A DNA stretch of 64,000 nucleotides from OAS926 sp035503715 (GCA_035503715.1 DATJTE010000180.1:1-64000), one strand, 5' to 3'. Counted from the first letter of the stretch, positions 1-9,172 are shown. Made by a program: numbers and translations. The notes: generated by a model not told the origin, from the letters alone.

Positions 1-60
1 GTCAGCAAACATGCCCGATGTGCCCTTGCTCACCTGGTGTCCAACCGCCACCAAAATGAA

Positions 61-94
61 AAGCGGCCGGATCGCTGGATCCGGCCGCTTTTTT
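61..94. terminator. Probable bidirectional intrinsic terminator
   Basis: A perfect 13-bp stem (61-73 with 78-90) closes a 4-nt loop and runs into a six-T tract on the + strand. On the - strand it lies about 30 nt after the stop codon of the large RTX gene, with a broken T-rich tail, so it can also end that transcript. The + strand gene it would serve lies left of the window. Confidence 0.75.
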
Positions 95-122
95 GCCTTG
101 TCAGACGCCTTTCGGCGAATTG

Positions 123-2876
123 CTACAGCACGAAGTCGTCCAGTCCGACCTGGGCCAGCGTGGTGGCTTTGAGCCGGATGGCGAAGTCGGCGGCAAGCGA
201 GCCGGAGAGGTTGACCTCGACGATCACGTCCGCGCCGGCGATGTCGTTGACGCGGACCTGGCCGACCTTGGTGAAGGCGGCGGCGCCGATAAAGGCGAGT
301 TTCGGTCCGTAGATGCCGGCAAGGTCGATCTTGTCATTGCCCTTGCCCGGATCGTCGAAGTCCATGATCACGTCCGCGTTCGCATGGCTGGCGACCGAAT
401 CTGTCTTCAGCATGAACTTGAACGTGTCGTTGCCGACGCCGCCGGTCATCGTATCCTTGCCGCCATCGCCCTGCAGGATGTCGTTGCCATTGTTGCCGAG
501 GATCGTGTCGTTGCCGATGCCGCCCAGGATCGTATCAACGCCGGCGCCGCCGGTGATCTTATCGTTGCCACCGAGGCCGTTAAACTTAAGGACGCGTGCG
601 GTGGATCCTGTCACCGTGAAGGTATCATTGGCGCTCGTGCCGTTGACGACATCAATCTTGTAGACAGTTGCACCTGCCGCGCCGAAGCGGCCGCCGCTCA
701 CAGTTCCGCTGTCCGTGGCGGAATTGTATGTGAGAACGCCAACGCCGGCGCCGAAGTTCAGCGTCGCCGTGCCGCCGGTCGAACCGCTGTTCAAAGTCTC
801 GATCGTGATCTCGTTCGGGTTTACGCCATAGTTGCCCACGATGTACGCGAACTGAGCATTCTGCCCCAGGACGATCGCGCCGTACTTCCCCGGATCGTTA
901 CTGACAAAGTCCGCCGTAAAGATCGTGCGAGTCACACCCGCGCCGAACGTGAAGCTGTCGATGGCGTTCAGCGTCAGGACGAGACCGTCATCAATGTTGA
1001 TGCCGTTGCTCACATCCAGTGCGTCCGTGGCCGTGGCGTTGATGTCGAGCCGGAGCTTGTTGCCGCCGCTGTTGATGTTAATGTTGCCGTCGACGGTGAA
1101 GCGGCCGATTCTCCCATCCAGTAGGTCCAGCGTGCCGCCGCTCGTGAGCGCCATGTCACCGACGACCGTGCCGTTCAGACCGGACAGCGTGCCGCCAGTT
1201 GCGACTGACAGGAAGCCGACGTTCAACTGTCCGCCTCGCGTGACGACCAGATTGCCGGTTCCGCCGGGCTGGGTGTTGAAGCCGTTCGGATCGTAGCCGA
1301 CCTGGATGCCGTTCACGCCGGTAACGGTCGATCCATCGCCTATGATCTCGAGCCGCCCTTCGCCCGTGCCATGGCCGCCGATGGTCATGAAACCCTCACC
1401 GCCCATGTTGATCGAACTGCCGTCCCGGACAACCACCTCGCCATAGCTGTCGCCGTTGCCGCCGATGTCCATGCTGGCGCCGCCGTCGGGGTTGACGCCG
1501 CTGGTGAAGGTGAGCTGCGCGCCGTCGTCGAGCAGGACAAAGCCGGTTCCCGCTTCCGCCGTTGAGTGGTTCCACGACGTTCCGATTAGGAGGTTCACGT
1601 AGGTGGTCGACGCGATGTTCACCGCGCCACCGCGGATGAGGAGCTGCCCGGTGCCACCATTTTGCCCGACGTAGATGTTGGCACCGCTGTTGTCGTCGTT
1701 ATCGGCGTCCGTGCTTTCGACTGTCAGTGTCGAGTTGCTGCCTACCTCGACGATACCGCTGCCGCCATTGCCTATCTCGAAGTCGGCAAAATCCTCGGAC
1801 GTTAGGGTCAAGGTACCGCCTTCGCGGACGACCACCATGCCCTCGCCACCGTCCCTGCCGATCGTCGCAAAGCTGTTGTTATCGCCGTCGCTTTCGAAGG
1901 TGAGCGTCGAACCTCCTCCGGCGACGACAAGCTTACCCATGCTGTCCGCGTCGATGCCGACGCTGAGGTCGTTCTGCCCGTTCGTGTCGTCAACAGTGAA
2001 CGTCGCGCCGTTGGTGACGTTCAGTTCACCTATTCCGCCGCTGCCGCCGATACGCACGTTCGTAAAGCCGTCATTGCCAGAGAGGAGAACAGTCGAGCCA
2101 GCGCCCGCCACGTTGACCGTACCCTGACCGAAACCGAGGCCGATCTGAACGTTGTGCCCGCCATCTCCATTCAGGATAAGATCGCCGCTGTTTTCGATGT
2201 TGATCACGCCAACGCCGAAGTCGCGGCCGACCTGGAAGCCGGCTGGGCCGCCGGCCGAGGCGTCGATCGTGGCGGTTCCGCCGTCGATGTTAAACGTGCC
2301 GCGAGCGTCCAAACCGCGGCCAACCTGAAAGCCGGCCCCCATACCGTCGCCGCCGACGCCATTTTCCTCCAGCTCGAAGGTCGCGCCGGCCATGACGTTG
2401 ACGGTGCCAGTGCCGCCGTTGCGGCCGATCTGCATGCCGACCGCGTTACCCCGCATCTTGAACGAGCTACCGACGCCATCGACCTCCAGCGTGCCCGTTC
2501 CGCCGTTACGGCCGATGTGGGCAAATTCGTCGGTGAAAATCTCGTTGCCTTCGTCTTCCGTATAGCTGCCGGTGGCGTCCTCAAGCAGGAACCCGCCACC
2601 ATTGGTGATCATCATCGTGCCGGTGCCGCCGTCGAGGCCGATCCGCAACCCCGTACCCACGAGGTTGGAGCCGTTCGCATCCACGAACAGCTCGCTGTTG
2701 GCCCCGTCGATGTTGACCGTTCCGATACCGCCAGCGTTTCGGCCGATCGTCAGTACGGGCTCGGCATCTGTGTTGCTCGCCCCGATTGTCTCGGTGGCGC
2801 CCCCGTTGACGTTACGCGTCTCCGTGACGCCATCACCGTAAGTGTATTCGCCAGTGACCGGATTTTCGGTAGCCAT
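123..2876 (-). CDS. Large exported beta-solenoid protein with RTX C-terminus
   Basis: A 917-residue acidic, Gly/Asn/Thr-rich protein. Residues of about 40-600 hold some sixteen imperfect repeats of the form IGxxGGxGxxxVxxG, each followed by a short strand, the pattern of autotransporter-type beta-helix passengers. Residues 767-819 carry six RTX nonapeptides (GGxGxDxxx), which bind calcium. The last 98 residues end in DDFVL, like a type I secretion signal. No N-terminal signal peptide or beta-barrel is seen, so export by a type I system is inferred; none is encoded here. The start has a strong GGGGAGGAA ribosome site. A small hairpin (2891-2906) and a 10-bp palindrome (2919-2928) lie just upstream. 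It is divergent from a LuxR-type regulator that may control it. The ligand or role is unknown. Confidence 0.85.
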   Translation of the reverse strand: MATENPVTGEYTYGDGVTETRNVNGGATETIGASNTDAEPVLTIGRNAGGIGTVNIDGANSELFVDANGSNLVGTGLRIGLDGGTGTMMITNGGGFLLEDATGSYTEDEGNEIFTDEFAHIGRNGGTGTLEVDGVGSSFKMRGNAVGMQIGRNGGTGTVNVMAGATFELEENGVGGDGMGAGFQVGRGLDARGTFNIDGGTATIDASAGGPAGFQVGRDFGVGVINIENSGDLILNGDGGHNVQIGLGFGQGTVNVAGAGSTVLLSGNDGFTNVRIGGSGGIGELNVTNGATFTVDDTNGQNDLSVGIDADSMGKLVVAGGGSTLTFESDGDNNSFATIGRDGGEGMVVVREGGTLTLTSEDFADFEIGNGGSGIVEVGSNSTLTVESTDADNDDNSGANIYVGQNGGTGQLLIRGGAVNIASTTYVNLLIGTSWNHSTAEAGTGFVLLDDGAQLTFTSGVNPDGGASMDIGGNGDSYGEVVVRDGSSINMGGEGFMTIGGHGTGEGRLEIIGDGSTVTGVNGIQVGYDPNGFNTQPGGTGNLVVTRGGQLNVGFLSVATGGTLSGLNGTVVGDMALTSGGTLDLLDGRIGRFTVDGNININSGGNKLRLDINATATDALDVSNGINIDDGLVLTLNAIDSFTFGAGVTRTIFTADFVSNDPGKYGAIVLGQNAQFAYIVGNYGVNPNEITIETLNSGSTGGTATLNFGAGVGVLTYNSATDSGTVSGGRFGAAGATVYKIDVVNGTSANDTFTVTGSTARVLKFNGLGGNDKITGGAGVDTILGGIGNDTILGNNGNDILQGDGGKDTMTGGVGNDTFKFMLKTDSVASHANADVIMDFDDPGKGNDKIDLAGIYGPKLAFIGAAAFTKVGQVRVNDIAGADVIVEVNLSGSLAADFAIRLKATTLAQVGLDDFVL

Positions 2877-3136
2877 AACTTCCTCCCCGCCCGGACAGCC
2901 GTCCGGCGCCTAAGATGTTGATCGATCAGGGCTCATCACCCCCAATGCCCCAAGGTCATCACTCAACTATGAAGAATTAACATGGTCAAGAGTCACCTTC
3001 GGGTGCCCTCTCGCGAAAGAGCATGGCCGAAACCTCGCCGCATGATCAAAATGCACTATGTGCCCGCGAAATCCGTTGGATTTCAAAAGCATCGATTGGT
3101 AATTTGGCTGTGCATTATCGTGGGGTGCAAATTCCC

Positions 3137-4240
3137 ATGCTCGACGAAGATGAGCTTCTCGACCGAATTTACGAAGCAGGCGCCGTGCCAGAACTCTGGC
3201 CTGATCTGCTCGAGATTTTTGGCACGATCGCCGAAACCGATGGCGGCCTGCTGTTCACCGCCCGAGGCGAAGCGTTTCACTGGACCGCATCGCCGAGCAT
3301 GGTGGAGATCGTAAAGGGCTATCTCGATCGCGGCTATCTCGGCAATGACGACCGCACGGCCCGGCTGATGGCTGCCGATCATGCCGGCTTTCTCATCGAC
3401 CCCGACGTCTTCACCGAAGAAGAGTGGGAAGCCGATCCGATCCGCCGCGACTATTTCGCGCCGCGAGGGTACGGCTGGGGCATCGCGACCGGGATAAAGG
3501 TGCCGAACGGCGACCTGCTCGTCCTGCATGGCGAGAGAAGGCTTAAGGATGGGCCGGTTCCCAGGGCGGCGATAGGCCGGCTCGATCGCCTGCGTCCGCA
3601 TTTCGCGCGTGCGGCGCTCATGTCCAACCGCGTCGCGTTCGAACGCGTCAAAGGCGCGGTCGCAGCACTTGAAACCGTCGGTATTCCTGCCGCGGTCGTC
3701 GACGATGCCGGCCGGGCTATTGCTACGAATGCACTGCTCGACGAGATGACGCCGGATGTCGTGATGCCGAGGCGGGCGCGCATTGCGCTTGCAGACCTGG
3801 CGGCGGACATGGTCCTCGAAACAGCTCTCGACAATTTGCGTGCGCGACGGGCGCTCGAGGCGCCGCAGTCCATTCCCGTCGCGGCGCGCGAGGGCCACCC
3901 GCCAATGGTGGTGCACGTGCATCCGGTGCGCAGATCGGCGCGCGATGTGTTCTCAAGCTCGTTGGCGATCGTTCTGGTGACGCCGGTCACCGTGCGCGAG
4001 ATGCCTTCCGCCGCGCTGCTGCAAGGCCTGTTCGATCTGACGCCGGCGGAAGCGAAGGTCGCGGGCGCGCTGGGCGGCGGCAAGACGATCAGCCAGATCG
4101 CCGCGGGCTCGGGTACGAGCGCTTCGACGATCCGCAACCAGGTTCGTTCGGTCTTCACAAAGACCGGCCTGCACCGGCAGTCCGATCTCGTCGGCCTGCT
4201 GCAGGGCATCAGCGTGCCGAAGCCAATGGCGAAGAAATAA
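3137..4240 (+). CDS. LuxR-type helix-turn-helix transcriptional regulator
   Basis: About 367 residues from the ATG at 3137. The C-terminal 65 residues form a GerE/LuxR DNA-binding domain (LTPAEAKVAGAL, then TISQIAAGSGTSASTIRNQV). The N-terminal 250 residues resemble the PAS/GAF-like sensor part of rhizobial solo regulators, whose proteins usually begin with a DEDxxLDxIY-like stretch; that is why 3137 is preferred over the in-frame ATG at 3023. Neither start has a strong ribosome site. It is divergent from the RTX exoprotein gene, with about 260 bp between them, and may regulate it. The signal sensed is unknown. Confidence 0.8.
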   Translation: MLDEDELLDRIYEAGAVPELWPDLLEIFGTIAETDGGLLFTARGEAFHWTASPSMVEIVKGYLDRGYLGNDDRTARLMAADHAGFLIDPDVFTEEEWEADPIRRDYFAPRGYGWGIATGIKVPNGDLLVLHGERRLKDGPVPRAAIGRLDRLRPHFARAALMSNRVAFERVKGAVAALETVGIPAAVVDDAGRAIATNALLDEMTPDVVMPRRARIALADLAADMVLETALDNLRARRALEAPQSIPVAAREGHPPMVVHVHPVRRSARDVFSSSLAIVLVTPVTVREMPSAALLQGLFDLTPAEAKVAGALGGGKTISQIAAGSGTSASTIRNQVRSVFTKTGLHRQSDLVGLLQGISVPKPMAKK

Positions 4241-4243
4241 AAC

Positions 4244-5317
4244 CTACCGCTTTATCGGTTTCGGCTCGCGTCTGACGATCAGCATCTTGAAGAGCGAGCC
4301 CATCTCTTTGGGCGAGGCGAGCCGCATAACCTCGCTCTCGATGCGTGCGCGGCCGGCCGCATCGAGCGGTCCGCCGAGTTTTCCGGCGCGCTCGAGCAGG
4401 CCCTGATCGAGAAGGAAATCGCCCTGCGTGGCGAGGCTCGTTGACAGGCCGTGACGCGCTGCTTCCGCAGCAAGCGCGGCAAAATCCACATGCGCGGTGA
4501 TATCCGCTTCGCCGGGCGATGCGAACACATCGTCGTACTGGTGCTTGCGCAGCGCCTGCAGCGTGTCGCCGAGTGCAGGCTGCAGATAGCCATAGTCGAT
4601 GAACAGCCCGGCGCCGCCATAGCGGGCGATGTGCTCGGCGATCTTCTGCATCAGCACGGTGCGCTGCGGCGCGAGTTCGACGATCGAGCCGTCCGGCGCG
4701 TTCGCGGCATCCGGCGGCAGGAGGTCCGGGTCGACCGAACCCGCGCCGGCGATGAAGCGCAAATTCTCGTCGCGGTCGATATCGACCATGCGCTCGCGCC
4801 AGCCGGTCGGCGTCTTCACATACTGGCGGATGGGGATGGCGTCGAAGAGTTCGTTACCGACGATGATAAGCGGGCGTTTCGGCAGTTCGTCAACGCTCGA
4901 ATACCAGTCGAACGTTCCGCCCGTGCCTTGCAATGTCGTCGCCTGTGCCAGGCGCAATTTGCCGCTGATCTCTATCAGCTTGAAGCGGGTAGCGTCGCGA
5001 AGCTCAGGCGCCAGCTTGCCTATAGTACGCGCCATGTCCCTGACGAGCGTGCCGCGGCCCGGGCCAATCTCCGAGATCATCGCCCGCTTCGGGCTGCCCA
5101 TCGCACGCCACGTCTCGATGATCCAGACACCGATCAACTCGCCGAACATCTGGCTGACTTCCGGCGCGGTGGTGAAATCGCCGCCGCGACCGAATGGGTC
5201 GCGCGTCATGTAATAGCCGTCGCGCGGGTCGGACAGGCAGAGCGCCATGTATTCCGAGACTGGGATCGGACCGAGCGCCTCGATCAGGTCGACGATGCGG
5301 GCCTTCAGCCGCGTCAT
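4244..5317 (-). CDS. MidA-family class I SAM-dependent methyltransferase
   Basis: A 357-residue protein of the DUF185/MidA (NDUFAF7) family. The SAM-binding glycine loop EIGPGRGT lies at residues 83-90, and the family's N-terminal stretch DPRDGYYMTRDPFG is present at 30-43. Mitochondrial relatives methylate an arginine of complex I subunit NDUFS2, so a role in NADH dehydrogenase assembly is plausible in bacteria but not shown. The ATG overlaps the lgt stop by 4 bases (ATGA), so the two genes are translationally coupled. Its stop is only 3 bp from that of the convergent LuxR gene. In many rhizobia pgeF follows; it is absent here. Confidence 0.9.
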   Translation of the reverse strand: MTRLKARIVDLIEALGPIPVSEYMALCLSDPRDGYYMTRDPFGRGGDFTTAPEVSQMFGELIGVWIIETWRAMGSPKRAMISEIGPGRGTLVRDMARTIGKLAPELRDATRFKLIEISGKLRLAQATTLQGTGGTFDWYSSVDELPKRPLIIVGNELFDAIPIRQYVKTPTGWRERMVDIDRDENLRFIAGAGSVDPDLLPPDAANAPDGSIVELAPQRTVLMQKIAEHIARYGGAGLFIDYGYLQPALGDTLQALRKHQYDDVFASPGEADITAHVDFAALAAEAARHGLSTSLATQGDFLLDQGLLERAGKLGGPLDAAGRARIESEVMRLASPKEMGSLFKMLIVRREPKPIKR

Positions 5318-6162
5318 GCAGCCTTCGGTTCAGCCGATTTCCGGGCCGTCACCATCGCCCAGATGCCGGCCAGCGCCATGGGAACGGAGAGGATCATGCC
5401 CATGGTCAGCCAGCCGCCGGCGAGATAGCCGAGCTGCGCATCCGGGACGCGGAAGAATTCCGAGAAGATGCGCGCCGCGGCATACCCGGTGACAAAGGCG
5501 CCGGCGATGAAACCTGTGGATTCGAGCTTCTTGAAGCTGTGGGTCAGCACGCGCAAGACGAGGAACAGGACCAGTCCTTCGAGCAGCGCCTCGTAAAGCT
5601 GGCTCGGATGGCGCGGGAACATCTCGCCGCGCGGGATGAAGGCCCACGGCACATCGGTTTCCTTACCCCACAATTCCGAGTTGACGAAATTGGCGATGCG
5701 GACGAGCCCGATGGCGATCGGCGTGCCGGCGGCGATGACATCGAACAGGGACCAGGGCGAAAAACCGCGTGAGCGGGCAAAGAAGATCATGGCGAGCGTG
5801 CAGCCGAGGAAACCGCCGTGGAAAGACATGCCGCCCTGCCAGACTTTGAAGATGTCGAGCGGATTCGCGAGGTAGCGCGCGAAATCATAGAACAGGATGT
5901 AACCGACGCGGCCGCCGAGCACGATGCCGAGTGCTGCCCAGACGAGGAAGTCGTCGATGTCTTCCGGCTTCATCGGGGAGCCCGCCGGTCCCCACAACCT
6001 TGTGTTGACGATCAGCCGCTTGGCGTACCACCAGCCAAACAGGATGCCGACGATGTAGGCGACGCCGTACCAGTGAATGGCAAGCGGCCCGATCTGGATC
6101 AGAATCGGATCGATCTCCGGGAAGGGCAGGGCGGCGAGCGGCAGGGCAAGATATTCGCTCAA
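5314..6162 (-). CDS. lgt: Prolipoprotein diacylglyceryl transferase
   Basis: A 282-residue inner-membrane enzyme that transfers diacylglycerol from phosphatidylglycerol to the lipobox cysteine of prelipoproteins, the first step of lipoprotein maturation. Family landmarks are all visible: GGMSFHGG at 110-117, the Lgt signature GGRVGYILFYD at 83-93, RHPSQLYEA at 184-192, and about seven hydrophobic helices. The length is normal. It is the first gene of the lgt-midA pair and is divergent from the ubiK-like gene. Confidence 0.96.
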   Translation of the reverse strand: MSEYLALPLAALPFPEIDPILIQIGPLAIHWYGVAYIVGILFGWWYAKRLIVNTRLWGPAGSPMKPEDIDDFLVWAALGIVLGGRVGYILFYDFARYLANPLDIFKVWQGGMSFHGGFLGCTLAMIFFARSRGFSPWSLFDVIAAGTPIAIGLVRIANFVNSELWGKETDVPWAFIPRGEMFPRHPSQLYEALLEGLVLFLVLRVLTHSFKKLESTGFIAGAFVTGYAAARIFSEFFRVPDAQLGYLAGGWLTMGMILSVPMALAGIWAMVTARKSAEPKAA

Positions 6163-6347
6163 TCGAAGGTCTCCGGCATCAAGGCGCGCGGACCATGAGG
6201 CAGCGTTTTGGCGGGGTCAAGGCAATCAGCTTGAACCTAAGGGTCGAGACAATAGCTTGACCTAATCAAGGCAACCAGCCGCGGCCAATCCGCCTTGCAA
6301 ACGGCAAGCTCCAGCACTAGGTCCAATGGAGAGCGAAGGGTTTTGCC

Positions 6348-6614
6348 ATGACCAACGGACCGAACCGCATTCTCGATGAATTCGCCAAGCTGATGACCGA
6401 CGCGGCCGGCGCCGCGCAGGGCGTGCGCCGTGAGGTAGAGACTGCGTTTCGCGCGCAGGCCGAGCGGCTCATCAACTCGATGGAGATCGTGCAGCGCGAG
6501 GAGTTCGAGGCAGTGCGCGACATGGCGCTGAAAGCCCGCGCTGAAAACAAGGCGCTGAACGCGCGGATCGAGGCGCTTGAAGCACGGCTCGCCGCTGCTG
6601 ATGACAAATCATAA
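6348..6614 (+). CDS. UbiK-like accessory factor (BMFP domain)
   Basis: A small 88-residue protein that is almost wholly amphipathic helix, with a C-terminal coiled coil (NKALNARIEALEARLA). This matches the BMFP/YqiC-UbiK family, whose enterobacterial member assists aerobic ubiquinone biosynthesis and binds lipid. In alphaproteobacteria it commonly sits beside lgt, as here. The start is ATG with weak spacing to GAAGGG (6337-6342). Confidence 0.85.
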   Translation: MTNGPNRILDEFAKLMTDAAGAAQGVRREVETAFRAQAERLINSMEIVQREEFEAVRDMALKARAENKALNARIEALEARLAAADDKS

Positions 6615-7009
6615 CCGTACCGTCGCCCTGCCATCAAACGGCACCGAATGCGTGTCGAGAGCTGCCGCGAAAAAATAAATTTTCGTAAATTTTTCCACAA
6701 AGCGGAACTGCTGAAAAACGCTTTGTCGTGAATCGCTTAACGGCATCCTATCAAAATCTGATTCAATCGCCTTTCCACACCTGAGGTCGAGTTCGGGGCC
6801 TCGAAGGGCTGGTCATGCGACTCGTCATCAATAGACTGAATTTATTGCTTGATTCGGAGACGGATCCGGCGATCGGGCGCGGGGGTCCGGATGGGGACGA
6901 TTGAACCAGGCAGACCCGTGAAACTGCTGTCCGTGTGACGGAAAACTTGTCCTGCGTGCCTCCCGCGGAGCGTGTGGCGGCGCTCCAGAACGACAGGAAC
7001 GAAAACAAA
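6615..7009. other. Gene-free AT-rich interval upstream of ybjN
   Basis: No coding frame with family features is seen in about 395 bp. It contains an AT-rich stretch around 6668-6695 with a 6-bp inverted repeat (CGAAAA/TTTTCG), and an 8-bp inverted repeat ACAAAGCG/CGCTTTGT at 6697-6704 and 6719-6726. It probably holds the ybjN promoter and leader; no clear sigma-70 boxes could be fixed by eye. Confidence 0.5.
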
Positions 7010-7513
7010 ATGATGGAACTGGTCGAACTCGATCTGCAGCGCGAAATTCATCCCGTCGATGTGATCGAGCAGGTCGCGCATTCGAACGACTGGGCGTTTG
7101 AGCGTACCGGCGACGACGAGATCTCGATCTCGGTTGTGGGGCAATGGACGGACTATCACGTCTCCTTCTCCTGGATGGAGGATTTCGAGGCGCTTCACCT
7201 CGCCTGCGCCTTCGACATCAAGGTGCCGGAAAATCGGACGCTCGAAGTGATGCGGCTCTTGTCGCTGATCAACGAGCAGATGCTGTTCGGCCATTTCGAC
7301 CTGTGGGAGCAGGAGGGCGCTATCATGTTCCGGCAGTCGCTGCTGCTTGCCGGCGGCGCCGAGCCAACCAGCCAGCAGGTCGAAGTCCTGCTCTCCTCCG
7401 CGCTCGAAGCGTGCGAATGCTACTTCCAGGCCTTCCAGTTCGTGGTCTGGTCGGGCACGTCGGCCAAGGATGCGCTGGCCAGCGTCCTGTTCGAGACGTT
7501 CGGCAGCGCTTGA
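7010..7513 (+). CDS. YbjN domain-containing protein
   Basis: About 167 residues from the first of two adjacent ATGs, preceded by AGGAAC at good spacing. The sequence has the YbjN/type III chaperone-like fold pattern, with an alternating hydrophobic N-terminal half (VVGQWTDYHVSFSWMEDF) and a long C-terminal helix. E. coli YbjN influences motility and stress traits; the molecular role is not known. Only 4 bp separate it from the next gene, so they are probably co-transcribed. Rhizobial genomes often carry proC between these two genes; it is missing here. Confidence 0.85.
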   Translation: MMELVELDLQREIHPVDVIEQVAHSNDWAFERTGDDEISISVVGQWTDYHVSFSWMEDFEALHLACAFDIKVPENRTLEVMRLLSLINEQMLFGHFDLWEQEGAIMFRQSLLLAGGAEPTSQQVEVLLSSALEACECYFQAFQFVVWSGTSAKDALASVLFETFGSA

Positions 7514-7517
7514 GCGC

Positions 7518-7877
7518 ATGACAGGCAGCGAAGACAAGCGCCCGGAGATCGACTTCGCGGATTTCGATAAGGTCGACATCCGTGCCGGCACGATCATCGA
7601 GGCAGAGCCATTTCCGGAAGCGCGCAAACCCGCCTACAAACTGAAGATCGATTTCGGGCCGGTGATCGGCGTGAAGAAATCGTCGGCGCAGATCACCAAA
7701 TATTATCAGCCCGAGTCGCTCGTCGGCCGGCAGGTCATGGCGGTGGTGAATTTCCCGCCGCGCCAGATCGGCAAGTTCATGTCGGAAGTGCTGACGCTTG
7801 GCCTTCCCGACGAGGCAGGTGCGGTGGTGCTCGCCGCGATCGAGCGCAAGGTGCCCGACGGCGGCAAGCTGTTCTAG
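7518..7877 (+). CDS. tRNA-binding protein, CsaA-like
   Basis: A 119-residue single-domain protein of the EMAP-II/Trbp111 OB-fold family. The family motif FDKVDIRAGTI is at residues 13-23, followed by KIDFG and a C-terminal PDEAGAVVLA stretch. Such proteins bind the outer corner of tRNA or, in the case of CsaA, act as export chaperones. It starts 4 bp after the ybjN stop. The stop codon's last base is the first base of a long palindromic repeat. Confidence 0.9.
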   Translation: MTGSEDKRPEIDFADFDKVDIRAGTIIEAEPFPEARKPAYKLKIDFGPVIGVKKSSAQITKYYQPESLVGRQVMAVVNFPPRQIGKFMSEVLTLGLPDEAGAVVLAAIERKVPDGGKLF

Positions 7878-8020
7878 GGTGTGTTGAGATTCATATGATG
7901 CCGGTCTGCAAAATGGCGGCTTTCTGCGCTTCCGGTGCTCACGTACCCGAACGTACGCTCCGCTCCGGTTCTCGCAAGCCACCATTTTCGACTCGGCCTG
8001 ACCTGAATCTCAACACACCC
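7877..8020. repeat. 144-bp imperfect palindrome, MITE/REP-like
   Basis: The outer arms are a perfect 17-bp inverted repeat (7877-7893 and 8004-8020). Inside it, 7910-7922 pairs with 7976-7988 with one mismatch, and the centre holds further loosely paired GC-rich sequence. It fills the gap between the tRNA-binding protein gene and the acetamidase gene, which converge here. No transposase or coding frame is present. It may double as a transcription barrier. Confidence 0.75.
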
Positions 8021-8042
8021 AAGGGTAATACGCCCAGAGCGT

Positions 8043-8954
8043 TCAGCGCTTCGGCAGCCACTTTTTCTCGATGCGGCAGACCATGGTGTAGGCCGGATCG
8101 TAGACGTTGCCGACATCGTAGCGAACGACCTGGCCCATGAGATGGCTGGCGGCTGCCGGGCTCAGCCCATAGTCGCCGGTCAGCCAGTTGAACATGTCGG
8201 TCGTGGCATGCTGCAGCGCCTGGTCGAGCGGCCGCGCATTGCCGACCGAGAAGATGTCCGAGGCGTTCTCGCCGCGCGGCCAGATCAGATTGCGGTTCTT
8301 TTCGACGGTCAAGCGCACCTCAACCTCGAAGCAGGTCTCGATCCCGGTGCCTACGATCTCGCCGTCGCCCTGTGTGGCGTGACAATCGCCGAGGAAGAAC
8401 AACGCGCCCGGAACAGCGACCGGGAACCAGACGGTCGCGCCGGGACAAAAGCCCCGATAATCCATATTGCCACCATTCTCGGCGCTGGTGGCGGTGGAGA
8501 AAGCCTGGCCCAAGGCCGGAGCAACGCCGAAGCAGCCGACCATCGGCTCCAGCGGGAGGACCAGATGTTCAAGGCCGGGTACGGACGGATCCAGCATTGC
8601 CGTCAGCCCTTGCCGGTCGATCCGCCAGTTCACCTTGTCGCGCGGCGGCAGTCTACGGACGAACTCGGGGTCAACGACGTTGCCGGCAAGCGCTGCGCGG
8701 GTCCAGCCTGTCGCGCGGATCGGCGTCATGCGCAGGATCTCGACCTTGAGCGCGTCCCCGGGCTCCGCTCCGGTCACGAAGATCGGGCCGTTCATCGGGT
8801 TGGGCTCCGGCGCCCGCTCTACGCCATCCCTGTCGGTGCCGTGTGCATCGAGTGTTTCCGTGATGACGGTGTCACCAGATTCTACGGTGAGGGCGGGTGG
8901 AACGGTGCCGAGCACGTTGTGCCAGCGGGTCGCGGAAAAGCGGTGCGTTTTCAT
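8043..8954 (-). CDS. Acetamidase/formamidase family protein
   Basis: About 303 residues from ATG 8954; an in-frame TTG at 8990 would add 12. It matches the FmdA_AmdA family of zinc hydrolases that release ammonia from formamide or acetamide: an N-terminal ESGDTVITET strand, NPMNGPIFVTGAEPGDAL, and the central FFLGDCHATQGDGE motif with its conserved Asp/His. It lies downstream of the LuxR gene on the same strand. A lux-box-like palindrome at 9156-9171 is about 200 bp upstream of its start, so regulation by that LuxR protein is possible. The natural amide substrate cannot be read from sequence. Confidence 0.9.
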   Translation of the reverse strand: MKTHRFSATRWHNVLGTVPPALTVESGDTVITETLDAHGTDRDGVERAPEPNPMNGPIFVTGAEPGDALKVEILRMTPIRATGWTRAALAGNVVDPEFVRRLPPRDKVNWRIDRQGLTAMLDPSVPGLEHLVLPLEPMVGCFGVAPALGQAFSTATSAENGGNMDYRGFCPGATVWFPVAVPGALFFLGDCHATQGDGEIVGTGIETCFEVEVRLTVEKNRNLIWPRGENASDIFSVGNARPLDQALQHATTDMFNWLTGDYGLSPAAASHLMGQVVRYDVGNVYDPAYTMVCRIEKKWLPKR

Positions 8955-9155
8955 GGCTGCACGGGTAGCCGAGGGCTGCGACCGCGGCAAGCTGCCCTAA
9001 GGAGAAACGCAAAGCGGCCGTCGCGCCGACTTGGGGTGGGCGCGACGGCGACCCGTTGAGGAACAGAATCAGCTCGCGGCGCCCATAACCCCACCACGTC
9101 GATGCTATCCAACGAGTCCCGTCCGCGAGTGTCGTCGATGCAATAGGCCGTGCAA

Positions 9156-9171
9156 CTATCTGTTCAGATAG
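9156..9171. promoter_or_regulatory. lux-box-like palindrome at 3' end of luxR
   Basis: A perfect palindrome CTATCTGTTCAGATAG (7-bp arms, 2-bp spacer) ends one base before the luxR stop codon complement (9173). It closely matches the palindrome at the luxR start. Further towards the acetamidase gene there is an 11-bp-stem hairpin (9017-9027 with 9039-9049) without a T tract. It is a candidate LuxR operator for the downstream acetamidase gene. Confidence 0.6.
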
Positions 9172-9172
9172 G

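Noticed and set aside
3..59. A frame reading in from the left edge and ending with TGA at 57-59, just before a terminator
   Set aside because: Only 18 codons (QQTCPMCPCSPG...) are visible and they are compositionally odd; a real gene end cannot be supported.
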